Shown here in pieces: positions 34,544 to 43,086 of a DNA stretch of 64,000 nucleotides. Origin of the DNA: Microbacterium sp. CGR2 (GTDB lineage: Bacteria > Actinomycetota > Actinomycetes > Actinomycetales > Microbacteriaceae). The DNA is taken from positions 434,001-498,000 of the forward strand of contig NZ_RBHX01000001.1 in assembly GCF_003626735.1 (NCBI RefSeq), written 5' to 3'. The position numbers and the translations under genes are program-made. Below the pieces are notes generated by a model, which was not told the DNA's origin, ran no database searches, and worked only from the letters and a program-made list of their open reading frames with translations. Positions within the stretch are counted from its first letter, which is position 1. Each line of letters begins with the position of its first letter.

Positions 34544-35746
34544 TCAGACGGCTTCGGGTTCTGGAGCGCGATGCACACGCAAGGGCAGTTGCTGTTGCAC
34601 CGCCAAGTACGGGGCGGTGGCAGCTGCGGCGGGGTCCTGGTGCTCGATGCGCTCCCAGCGCCGCGAAGTCGCGAGGAGCATCTCCTCGAGTTCCATGACC
34701 GCGAACATCCGGCCCATGCAGAAGTGGCGTCCGACTCCCCAGTTCAACGGCATCCGCCCCGAGCGGCCGATGTCGAATCTGTGAGGGTCGGTGAAGACGC
34801 GCTCGTCGCGGTGCGCGGCGCCGATCAAGGCGAAGACGTGATCACCTTCGCGCACCGGAACGTCGTCGATCTGGGTATCAACGGTCGCGACGCGGAAGAT
34901 CCATGCATCGCCCGGGCGGTACCGAGCGGATTCGGTCACTGCTGAAGACGCCAGCTCAGGGTTCTCCCGCAGCCGCTGCCACTGGTCGGGATTCTGCGCG
35001 AACGACCAGAACATCAGCGCCGCGAGGATCTGCGTGGTATCCGTGCTGGCGGCCAAGAGCGTGACAAGGGCCGAGCGGATGTCGTTGGCGGTGACGTTTC
35101 CGGCCGCCTGCTGGGCAAGCAGATGGTCAATGACGTTGCTGTCCGGCGTGCCAGGCGTGTGGATCGCGATCAGGTCGTCGACCCAGTTCGTCAGCTCGGT
35201 CCACGCGAGAGTGACATGCTCGCCAAGTGTGGGGTCCATCTCGAACACTCGGACGGACTCTTCGGAGATCCGGCTGATGAAGCCACCGTCCGCGATCGGA
35301 TCCACGCCGAGCAGGCGAGCGAACACTCCCGCCGGAACGTCGCGGATCAGTTGGTCGACGAGCTCGACTTCTGTTGCGTCACCGATCTCGTCGAGTGCCG
35401 CCTCGATGTCGGATCGCACATCGTCGCGCATCCCTGCGACCCGCGCCGGGGTGAAGAACGAGCCGATCGCTGCACGCAGCCGTGTGTGTGCAGCGCCCTC
35501 GACATAGTTCACGCTGCTCTCGACGAGATCACGGAACGTCACGTCTTCCACACCCGAGTGATCGAACAGCTCGAGCAGACCGGTGCTGAAGTCGGTGTTC
35601 CGCAAGAGAGCGGAACTCGCGTCGTAGCCGATCACCTCGATCCCGCGCTCCGTCCGCAGGACATTCGTCTCGGGGGTCACCCGCTCCCACGGAATCCAGG
35701 GCGTCTCGACCAGCTCATCGACGGTGAATGCTTCGTGTGAAACCAT
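34544..35746 (-). CDS. cytochrome P450
   Basis: Soluble bacterial P450 of 400 aa. The heme-binding loop is NWGVGRHFCMGRMFA, with the proximal Cys and a Trp in place of the usual Phe of FGxGxHxCxG. The I helix reads AASTDTTQ (oxygen-activating Thr), and the K-helix ExxR is ESAR. Substrate unknown; amine-linked compounds are suggested by the permease and amidohydrolase downstream. First gene of the operon. The ATG at 35746 has AAGGAGG five bases upstream, better than the adjacent ATG at 35749. Confidence 0.93.
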   Translation of the reverse strand: MVSHEAFTVDELVETPWIPWERVTPETNVLRTERGIEVIGYDASSALLRNTDFSTGLLELFDHSGVEDVTFRDLVESSVNYVEGAAHTRLRAAIGSFFTPARVAGMRDDVRSDIEAALDEIGDATEVELVDQLIRDVPAGVFARLLGVDPIADGGFISRISEESVRVFEMDPTLGEHVTLAWTELTNWVDDLIAIHTPGTPDSNVIDHLLAQQAAGNVTANDIRSALVTLLAASTDTTQILAALMFWSFAQNPDQWQRLRENPELASSAVTESARYRPGDAWIFRVATVDTQIDDVPVREGDHVFALIGAAHRDERVFTDPHRFDIGRSGRMPLNWGVGRHFCMGRMFAVMELEEMLLATSRRWERIEHQDPAAAATAPYLAVQQQLPLRVHRAPEPEAV

Positions 35747-35761
35747 CATTTCCTCCTTGAA

Positions 35762-35778
35762 ATATGACAGTGTCATAT
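35762..35778. promoter_or_regulatory. 17-bp palindrome between P450 and TetR genes
   Basis: ATATGACA-G-TGTCATAT, perfect 8-bp arms, 16 bp upstream of the P450 start. Its size and symmetry suit a TetR dimer, most simply the divergent TetR at 35887. Confidence 0.75.
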
Positions 35779-35886
35779 ATAAGCACGGTTGCGAGGCATT
35801 AGACAAGACTTGTAACAAGCGATTTACATCCGCGACACACTGCGGATCGCGTCGGTCGACGCCGACGAAGGGAAACGAGGACCCGA

Positions 35887-36489
35887 GTGCCAAAGATCGT
35901 GGACTACGAAAAACGACGCGAAGAGCTGGCTACAGCTCTGCTCGAGGTCCTCGCGCGGGACGGGATCGAAGGCGTCTCCGTCAGGAGCGTTGCCGCACAC
36001 GCCGGCTGGACTCGCGGGGTCATATCGCACTACTTCTCAGACCGTGACGAGCTGCTGCTGTACGCCTACCGACTCGCCCTGCAGCGTGAGCATGCCGCAG
36101 TCGAGAGCCACGAAGGTGATCCGGTCGCCGCGCTCATCGCCCTTCTCGTCCGCGCCCTCCCCATCGACGAAACGAGCTCACTCGACTACCGCATATTCCT
36201 CGGTCTGCTCGGCCGCCTGGCTGATCGACCCGACCTCGCCGCCTCACTTGCGACGGATCACGCCGAATACGAAGCGACGGTCCTCAAGGCCGTTCGTCTG
36301 GCCATCGAGACCGGCGCGATCCGCAGCGCACTTCCCCCTGAGTCGCTCGCACACATGCTCTCCGTTTACGTCGACGGCCTCACAGTCGGATGCGCCATCA
36401 ACCCAGAGCAGATCTCCCCGGCAAACCTCGAAGAGAAGATCGCCTCTTTCATCCGCGCACTGACGCAAGCGAGTGCGGCCACCCACTGA
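35887..36489 (+). CDS. TetR-family regulator, BetI-like
   Basis: Repressor of 200 aa. HTH: EELATALLEVLARDGIEGVSVRSVAAHAGWTRGVISHYFSDRDEL, with the WTRGVISHYF recognition helix seen in BetI-like proteins. GTG start with CGAGGA upstream. Divergent from the P450 operon with a perfect palindrome in the gap, so it probably represses the operon until substrate is present. Confidence 0.9.
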   Translation: MPKIVDYEKRREELATALLEVLARDGIEGVSVRSVAAHAGWTRGVISHYFSDRDELLLYAYRLALQREHAAVESHEGDPVAALIALLVRALPIDETSSLDYRIFLGLLGRLADRPDLAASLATDHAEYEATVLKAVRLAIETGAIRSALPPESLAHMLSVYVDGLTVGCAINPEQISPANLEEKIASFIRALTQASAATH

Positions 36490-36589
36490 CGGCCCGCCCC
36501 TCACGTTGGCGCGACACTACGCGACGGTTCCGTTGGGTAGATCACCGCGCAGTTACCGCTGCGTTACCGCTGGCAGGCAAGCGAACATG

Positions 36590-36636
36590 ACGAAGGCCCC
36601 GCATCCCAGTGTTTCCAAGGGAGTCGGGGCCTTCGT
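36590..36636 (-). terminator. terminator downstream of tRNA-Ser
   Basis: ACGAAGGCCCCG and CGGGGCCTTCGT form a perfect 12-bp stem with a 23-nt loop, starting 5 nt after the tRNA 3' end. Confidence 0.75.
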
Positions 36637-36641
36637 GGTGG

Positions 36642-36729
36642 CGGTGACGGTGGGATTTGAACCCACGGTAGGGGGTTACCCTACACAACTTTTCGAGAGT
36701 TGCACCTTCGGCCGCTCGGACACGTCACC
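36642..36729 (-). tRNA. tRNA-Ser (anticodon CGA)
   Basis: An 88-nt class II tRNA. Acceptor GGTGACG pairs with CGTCACC, the discriminator is G, the T arm is CGTGGGTTCAAATCCCACG-like and the long variable arm is TAGGGTAACCCCCTA. The anticodon loop CTCGAAA in the CAACT/AGTTG stem gives CGA, reading UCG serine codons. CCA is not encoded. Confidence 0.95.
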
Positions 36730-36792
36730 GCGGAATAGCTTACGCGAGAGCGGCCGGGCGCGCGAATCGGCCTCTCCCCAGGGACCTGCGCC

Positions 36793-37839
36793 TCACCAGG
36801 CTGCCGCAACCTCAGCGTGCGTGCGCAGGATGCCGTCGGTCGACCCGGCGGGTGCCCGTCCGATGCCGCATTCCGTCGCGACGCCGAACTCCGGCGCGAA
36901 GGCCGCGGCGGCGGCGATCCGCTTGGCCGCACCGTCGGCGCCGTCTTCGCGGTGAACGAGCCCGAGATACAACTCCTCCACCGGGGCCAGATCGGCGAGC
37001 GGAGCGAAGTAGTCGGCGTCGTCGCGTCCGATCGGCACGGGCAGGTGCAGCCACGTGAGCGGACGGGCGGATGCCGCCACCACGGCGTTGGCGTAGCGCA
37101 CGAGGTTTCCGGCATCCGTCGGTTCGATGAAGTGCTTCTCACCCGCGTCTCCGTAGCAGAGGTGCACGCCCACCTCGACGTCGACGGGCACGGCGTCGAC
37201 CAGCGCCGCGAGGCGCGACACGAGTCCGTCGAACGGGTCTCCCGGCCACCACGCCTCCATGACGCTGCCGTATCCGGCCGCCCGCTCGATGATGCCCATC
37301 TCGCTGGCGACATCCCACTGCACGGCGAGGTCGTCGCGGGGGATCGCGGCGAGGATCTCGTCGAGCTCACGGAGGATGGCTGCGGTGTACACGGGCTCGA
37401 TCGCGGCGCGGTCGTCGCCGTGGAAGAATGATGAGATGACCGCGAGCGGCGTCGGCAGCGACACCTGGAAGCGGATGCCGGCGGGCACGGCACCCTCCTC
37501 ACGAAGCCGTACGAAGATCGCATAGGACTCGATCGCCGCCGACGCGTAGCCCAGGGGCGGAAGCTCGAGGGCTTCCGCAGCCGCCCCTTCCGCGATGCGC
37601 ACGCCGCGTGCGTCGATGCCGGCGGGGAACGGGATCGGCTGGTCGCCCACCCGCTCGATGCCGTCAGCCTGGCCGAGGACGTCCGGCTGGAACATGATCC
37701 AGTGGAACCTCTTCCCGACCTCGCCGTCGGGGAGGCGGCGGAGGTGCGTGCCGAGCGTTTCTGCGGCAGTGCGCATGGTGGTCTCGGCATCGTCGAAGTT
37801 CACGCTGCCCACGAGAAGGGCGCCCTGCGGCTGAGTCAT
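36793..37839 (-). CDS. MetE/UROD-like barrel protein of unknown function
   Basis: Soluble 348-aa protein. Patterns such as LRRLPDGEVGKRFHWIMFQPD, FQVSLPTPLAV, VQWDVASEMG and VHLCYGDAGEKHF are reminiscent of the C-terminal barrel of cobalamin-independent methionine synthase and the UROD/MetE superfamily, but the zinc HxC pattern is not clear. Substrate unknown. Starts at the ATG 37839; single-gene unit upstream of the tRNA. Confidence 0.68.
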   Translation of the reverse strand: MTQPQGALLVGSVNFDDAETTMRTAAETLGTHLRRLPDGEVGKRFHWIMFQPDVLGQADGIERVGDQPIPFPAGIDARGVRIAEGAAAEALELPPLGYASAAIESYAIFVRLREEGAVPAGIRFQVSLPTPLAVISSFFHGDDRAAIEPVYTAAILRELDEILAAIPRDDLAVQWDVASEMGIIERAAGYGSVMEAWWPGDPFDGLVSRLAALVDAVPVDVEVGVHLCYGDAGEKHFIEPTDAGNLVRYANAVVAASARPLTWLHLPVPIGRDDADYFAPLADLAPVEELYLGLVHREDGADGAAKRIAAAAAFAPEFGVATECGIGRAPAGSTDGILRTHAEVAAAW

Positions 37840-37947
37840 TCACCCAGGGTATCGGCGCTTGCCATCCCGGTCCTGCCCCGCGACCTCCCGCCCTCCGGCG
37901 GGCGTCCGAGTTAGCATGGCCTCAGCACCCGAAGAAAGGATGCGCAG

Positions 37948-38724
37948 ATGGCCTTCCTCACCTCCGACGCCCTCGCCGACACCGGCTACGTCGTCCTCGA
38001 CGACGAGGTCGTCGCCGTCGATCCGGCAGAGTGGCTCGATCTCGAGTACGTGCGGTGGCGTTCTTCGGGCGTGACCCGCTTCGCCCCGCTCACGAGCTAC
38101 GCGGGTGACGTCGACTGCAACGGCTTCTGGAATCACACCCCGCCCCGCACCGACAAGGACGGTGTCTGGATCCCCTCGCAGGTGGCGACCGCCCCGAGCC
38201 TGCAGCGGTGGGCCCTCGAGCCGGGCGCCGGCGTCGGCCGCTGCCGCGTGATCGAACTGCAACCCAATGAGTACGCCGACGCGATCTACAATCTCCACCA
38301 GGACGACAACAACCGCCTCAACGAAGAGGGCACCGGCTGGGTGGTGCGCGGGTTCTTCAACCTCTCGGACGACGCCGATTCGATGCTGATCCTGCGGGCC
38401 GACCGGTTCGATCCGGCCACCGAGATCCGACTGCCGCTTCGCGCGGGATCCCGCATCATCGTCGACACGCAGCGCTTCTGGCACGCAGTCTGGCACCGGG
38501 GCACTGCCCCGCGCTACGCACTGATCACGTCGTGGACGAGCGGTCCCGAGCTCGACGCCTACATCGCGGTGCACCACGGCGACGCGCATCCTGCCACCGT
38601 TTCGCTCGACCCGCAGTTCGTCAACGACGCTCAGGTGGAACTGCACCGGCGGATCGAGGAACGCCGCCGCGCCTTCGAAGCACAGGGCATCGTGATGGAA
38701 CCACCCACCCCGCTCAACCGCTGA
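37948..38724 (+). CDS. putative Fe(II)/2-oxoglutarate dioxygenase-like protein
   Basis: Soluble 258-aa protein of no named family that I recognise. NLHQDDNNR supplies an HxD motif, and QRFWHAVWHRGTAPRYALITSW supplies a distal His and Arg with spacing that fits the double-stranded beta-helix dioxygenases. The link is by motif only. GAAAGGATG-type ribosome site before the ATG at 37948. Confidence 0.62.
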   Translation: MAFLTSDALADTGYVVLDDEVVAVDPAEWLDLEYVRWRSSGVTRFAPLTSYAGDVDCNGFWNHTPPRTDKDGVWIPSQVATAPSLQRWALEPGAGVGRCRVIELQPNEYADAIYNLHQDDNNRLNEEGTGWVVRGFFNLSDDADSMLILRADRFDPATEIRLPLRAGSRIIVDTQRFWHAVWHRGTAPRYALITSWTSGPELDAYIAVHHGDAHPATVSLDPQFVNDAQVELHRRIEERRRAFEAQGIVMEPPTPLNR

Positions 38725-38745
38725 GACAGCTCCGCCACGGCGCAC

Positions 38746-40416
38746 TCAGACCGTTCGCCCTGCCTCCAGCCTCACCGTGCGATCGACCATGCCCTCCGGC
38801 GGTGCGACGTGCGAGATCAGCAGCACAGATCGCTCCCCGGTCGCACCGAGCAGATCACGCAGCAGCGCATCGGATGCCGCAGGGTCGACGCCCGCCGTCG
38901 GCTCATCCAACACCAGCACGGGGAAGCCGCGCAGCAGCGCACGGGCGAGTGCGATGCGCTGCGCCTGCCCGCCCGACACCAGGATGCCGCGGTCGCCGAC
39001 GCGCGCGTCCAGCCCGCCGCGCTCACGCACCCACTCCCCCAGACCGACCCGGTCGAGCACCTGCATGAGTTCGTCATCGGTCGCCGTGTCGCGTGCGAAC
39101 AGCAGGTTCTGCCGGATGTCCTCGTCAAACAGTTGCGGGCTCTGTTCGCACAGCCCGACGGTGCGCCGAAGCGCGGGGCCGGACATCGCGGTCGCGTCCC
39201 GCCCGTCGAGCAGATACTCGCCATCCGCCCTCAGGAACCCGACGAGCACCGCGGCGAGCGAACTCTTGCCGGCACCGCTCGGACCCGCGACCAGCACACG
39301 TTCGCCGGGGCGCAGATCGAGGTCGACGCCGTCCAGCGCTGAGGCGCCGCCCGGCCAGTCGGCCCGCACGCCGCGCAGCCGCACACCGGGTACGCCTGCG
39401 ATCTCGGCATCCTCGCCTTCGTCGCCTCGAAGCTCGGCCGGCCTGTCGGCGGGCAGCACGTCGACGATGCGTTCGGCGCTCGACCGCACACTCCGCCAGG
39501 ATGCCGCCGCCACCGGCACCGCACCGAAGACCTCGAACACCACCATCGGCACGAGCACCGCGACCGCGAGCCAGGGGCCGTCGATCGCACCGGTGACGAG
39601 GCCTGGCGCCGCGGCGGCGAGCGCCCACGCCGACGCGGCTCCCGCGACCGCGGAGACGATGCCCGCCGCAAGGGCCTGCGCGAGAGAAGCTCGTGAGACG
39701 ACTCGTCGCAGCGCAGCATCCGCCTCCGCGATACGTGTGCGCGCCTGCGCCTCTGCGCCGTATGCCAGGAGAACATCGAGGCCACCGAAGTAGTCGACGA
39801 GGGCGGCCGAGAGATCGGCCCGCCGGGCGGAGACCACCGCTTCCGCGCGGGATCCGAAGACCCAGCCGAGACCGATCGAGCCCGCCGCAGCGACGAGCAG
39901 GCAGACAGCCAGGGTCACGGCGGCCGGAGGCGAGACGAAGGCGATGAACCCGACCGCGCCGACGGCGACCACACCCGCCACGGCGAGCGGCTGCACCACA
40001 CGGAGTGGAAGGTTCTGCAGGTTCTCGACGTCGTCGACGAGCGCGGCGAGCATCCGACCCCGGTCCGTGGTGCCGAGGCCGGCAGGCGACAGCGGAGTGA
40101 GCCGGCGCACCATGTCGGCACGCGTGGCGGCGAGTTGTCGCAGAGCGGCATCGTGGCCGCTGAGCCGTTCCAGATACCGCGTCACCGCGCGCGAGACCGC
40201 GAAGAATCGCACACCCACAACCGCAATGGACAGCGGAACGAGAGAGTCGACGATGGAGGCGCTGACGATCAGCCAGCCGCTGACGGCCAAGAGGCTGACG
40301 GCAGCGGTCGCCGACAGCACCCCCCAGATCAGACCGGGAAGGAACCGGCGGATCGGCGGTTGGGCGAGGCTCAGCGTCGCTCGCACCCTGGATATCTGAA
40401 CGGATCGAGCGGTCAT
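38746..40416 (-). CDS. cydC: CydC subunit of the cysteine/glutathione ABC exporter
   Basis: Half-transporter of 556 aa: six-helix membrane domain, then a nucleotide-binding domain with Walker A GPSGAGKSS, Q-loop CEQSPQLF, signature VSGGQAQR and Walker B VLVLDEPT. CydDC exports thiols and is needed for cytochrome bd assembly. The start overlaps the CydD stop by 4 bp. Last gene of cydABDC. Confidence 0.92.
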   Translation of the reverse strand: MTARSVQISRVRATLSLAQPPIRRFLPGLIWGVLSATAAVSLLAVSGWLIVSASIVDSLVPLSIAVVGVRFFAVSRAVTRYLERLSGHDAALRQLAATRADMVRRLTPLSPAGLGTTDRGRMLAALVDDVENLQNLPLRVVQPLAVAGVVAVGAVGFIAFVSPPAAVTLAVCLLVAAAGSIGLGWVFGSRAEAVVSARRADLSAALVDYFGGLDVLLAYGAEAQARTRIAEADAALRRVVSRASLAQALAAGIVSAVAGAASAWALAAAAPGLVTGAIDGPWLAVAVLVPMVVFEVFGAVPVAAASWRSVRSSAERIVDVLPADRPAELRGDEGEDAEIAGVPGVRLRGVRADWPGGASALDGVDLDLRPGERVLVAGPSGAGKSSLAAVLVGFLRADGEYLLDGRDATAMSGPALRRTVGLCEQSPQLFDEDIRQNLLFARDTATDDELMQVLDRVGLGEWVRERGGLDARVGDRGILVSGGQAQRIALARALLRGFPVLVLDEPTAGVDPAASDALLRDLLGATGERSVLLISHVAPPEGMVDRTVRLEAGRTV

Positions 40417-42047
40417 ACGCGCACCCCCAACCCGATCACCTGGTCGGCGATCTCCCGCGCGGACCGCCGGTGCGAGACGAGCAGGATCGTCGCTCCGGCA
40501 TCCGCCCGCTCCCGCAACGACTGCCACAGGCGACGTTCGGTGTCGGCGTCGAGCGCACTCGACGGTTCGTCCAGGGCGAGCACCCGACCGGGAGCAGAGG
40601 CGTGCCGATACAGCGCCCTCGCGACGGCGACCCGCTGCGCCTGGCCGCCCGACAGTCCGCTGCCCTGCACGCCGAGCATCCGATCCGCGCCGATCGTGTC
40701 GGCGCACGCGGCATCCAGCGCGGCGCGGATGCCGTCGGCATCGGGCGTCGGATCTCCGAGCGCCACATTCTCGCCGACGGTGCCGCGCAGCAGGCCGGGC
40801 GATTGCCCCGACCAGGCGAGCCACTCCGCGGGCGAGAGCTCGCGCACATCACGATCGGCGAAACGAGCGGCGCCGTCGAAGTCCACGGCGCCGCGCAGCG
40901 CCGCGAGCAGACTCGATTTACCCGCACCGCTCGGCCCTTCGATGAGGGTGATGGTTCCGGGTGCGGCCGTGAACGTCACAGCAGGCAGGTCGCGAACCCG
41001 CAGGTCTGCCACGACCAGGGCCGGGTCGCCGGCTCCCTCGTTCAACGACCGGGACGAACCGTCGCCGACTCTTTCGCTCAACGGCCGGGGAGAAGAGGCC
41101 TCGCCCGCCGCATCCAGCACCTCGAACACGTCCTCGGTCGCCGCCACGCCCTCTGCTGCCGCGTGGAACTGCACCCCCACTTGGCGGATCGGCAGGAACG
41201 CCTCGGGCGCGAGCAGCAGCACGAAGAGCCCGACTTCGAGCGACAGGTCACCGGCCAGCAACCGGAACCCGACGGCCACAGCGATCAGCGCGACCGCGAG
41301 TGAGGCCAGCAGCTCCATCGAGAAACCCGACAGGAACGAGAAGCGCAGCACCTTCATCGTCTCGCGGCGGTAGTCATCGGCGGTCGACTCGATGCGGTCG
41401 GCGGCCCGCCGCTCCCGGCCGAAGAGTCGCAGCGTCGAGAGCCCCTGCACGGTGTCGGCGAACCGTGATGCCAGCTGCTGCAGCGTCTGCCACTGGCGCT
41501 TCTGCACGGTCCGCGTCGCCATGCCGATGAGGATGAGGAACAACGGGATGAGGGGCAGGGTGACCACGGCGGTCAGCCCGCTCGGCCAGTCCTGCCACCA
41601 CATGACCGCGACCAGCACGGGCGTCGCGATCACGGTGAGCACCAGTTGGGGGATATAACGTGCGAAGTACGCGTCCAGCGCCTCCAGCCCGTGTCCTGCG
41701 GTCACCGCGAGCGCTGTCTGGTTCCGCTGCGACAGCCACCCTGGCCCGAGCCGGCCGACGGCGGCGATCAGCGCAGAGCGCAGTTGCGCGCCGGTCTTCG
41801 CCGCGGCACGCGTGCCCGCCGCATCCGATGCCGCGATCAAGATGCCGCGCAGCAGCGCCGCTGCCAGCAGCCAGACCGGGGATGCGGTCACATCCCGCCC
41901 GGCGAGGGCGCCGGTCACGGCATCCGTCAGAAGCCAGGCGAAGGCCACCGTCACTGCCGTCTGCACCATACCGATCAGAGCGGATGCCGCGAGAAACCCC
42001 CGTGCCGCACCGGCGTACCGCAGAAGTCGCGGATCGACGGGTTTCAT
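40413..42047 (-). CDS. cydD: CydD subunit of the cysteine/glutathione ABC exporter
   Basis: Half-transporter of 544 aa with an ABC exporter membrane domain and a nucleotide-binding domain: Walker A GPSGAGKSS, signature LSGGQAQR, Walker B VLALDEPSSALD. A low-complexity linker rich in Arg, Ser and Pro (SSPRPLSERVGDG) separates the domains. Overlaps CydB and CydC by 4 bp on each side, indicating tight translational coupling. Confidence 0.92.
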   Translation of the reverse strand: MKPVDPRLLRYAGAARGFLAASALIGMVQTAVTVAFAWLLTDAVTGALAGRDVTASPVWLLAAALLRGILIAASDAAGTRAAAKTGAQLRSALIAAVGRLGPGWLSQRNQTALAVTAGHGLEALDAYFARYIPQLVLTVIATPVLVAVMWWQDWPSGLTAVVTLPLIPLFLILIGMATRTVQKRQWQTLQQLASRFADTVQGLSTLRLFGRERRAADRIESTADDYRRETMKVLRFSFLSGFSMELLASLAVALIAVAVGFRLLAGDLSLEVGLFVLLLAPEAFLPIRQVGVQFHAAAEGVAATEDVFEVLDAAGEASSPRPLSERVGDGSSRSLNEGAGDPALVVADLRVRDLPAVTFTAAPGTITLIEGPSGAGKSSLLAALRGAVDFDGAARFADRDVRELSPAEWLAWSGQSPGLLRGTVGENVALGDPTPDADGIRAALDAACADTIGADRMLGVQGSGLSGGQAQRVAVARALYRHASAPGRVLALDEPSSALDADTERRLWQSLRERADAGATILLVSHRRSAREIADQVIGLGVRV

Positions 42048-43072
42048 GCGTGCGCCGGCGCACCCTCGATGGAGCTGCGTGTCACCCGCTTGCGGAAGAT
42101 CCAGTAGGTCCACGTCTGGTACGCGAGCACGAGCGGCAGGGCGATCAGCGCGGTCCAACTCATGATCTGCAGCGTATACGGCGTGCTCGACGCATTGGCG
42201 ATCGTGAGGCTGTACGCGGGGTCGATCGTCGACGGCATGACGAAGGGGAACAGCGCACCGAACAGCATCACGACCGCCAGCATCACGGTGGCCGCGCCCG
42301 CGGTGAACGCCCGACCGTCGCGGCCGAGAACCGAGAAGACGACGGCGGCGATCAGGCAGACCGCGGCGAGCGCGCCCGCTGCGAGCACCATCCACAGCAG
42401 CGGCGCCTCCCGCTGCAGTGCGATGACCGCTGTCCACAGGACCGTCGTGGCCGCGGCGAGAATCGTCGGCAGGGCCGCGATCTTCACGAGCCGCCGCGCA
42501 TCCTCATGCACCTGGCCGTCGGTCTTCAGTGCGACGAAGAGCACCCCGTGCAGGAAGAACACCAGCAGGGTGGTGATGCCGACCACCAGCGCGTACGGGT
42601 TCAGCAGCGCGAAGAAGCCTCCGACATAGATGTGGTTCTCGTCGATCGCGACGCCCTGGACGATGTTCCCGAACGCCACGCCCCAGAGGAAGGCCGGTAC
42701 AGCGGAGCCGATGATGATCATCCGGTCGAAGCGTCGCTTCCACGCCGCGTCCTCGCGCTGATGCCGATATTCGAAGGAGACCCCGCGCAGGATCAGCGCG
42801 AGCAGGATCAGCAGCAGCGGGAGATAGAACCCGCTGAAGAGAGTGGCGTACCACTCCGGGAACGAGGCGAAGAGCACGGCGCCGGCGACGATGACCCAGG
42901 TCTCGTTGAGATCCCAGACCGGTCCGATCGTGTTGATGACCTGTCGGCGGGAGACATCGTTCTTACCGAGGAACGGCAACGACATGCCGACGCCGAAGTC
43001 GAAGCCGTCGAGCACGAAGTAGCCGACGAAGAAGAAGGCGACGATCCAGAACCAGAGTGTGGCGAGATCCAT
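42044..43072 (-). CDS. cydB: cytochrome bd ubiquinol/menaquinol oxidase subunit II
   Basis: Membrane protein of 342 aa. The N-terminal FWIVAFFFVGYFVLDGFDFGVGM, with Asp residues of the proton/heme region, and VWDLNETWVIVAGAVLFASFPEWYA are diagnostic. It forms the two-subunit terminal oxidase with CydA. GGAGGAG precedes the ATG. Gap to CydA is 14 bp. Confidence 0.95.
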   Translation of the reverse strand: MDLATLWFWIVAFFFVGYFVLDGFDFGVGMSLPFLGKNDVSRRQVINTIGPVWDLNETWVIVAGAVLFASFPEWYATLFSGFYLPLLLILLALILRGVSFEYRHQREDAAWKRRFDRMIIIGSAVPAFLWGVAFGNIVQGVAIDENHIYVGGFFALLNPYALVVGITTLLVFFLHGVLFVALKTDGQVHEDARRLVKIAALPTILAAATTVLWTAVIALQREAPLLWMVLAAGALAAVCLIAAVVFSVLGRDGRAFTAGAATVMLAVVMLFGALFPFVMPSTIDPAYSLTIANASSTPYTLQIMSWTALIALPLVLAYQTWTYWIFRKRVTRSSIEGAPAHA

Positions 43073-43086
43073 GATGCTCCTCCCCC

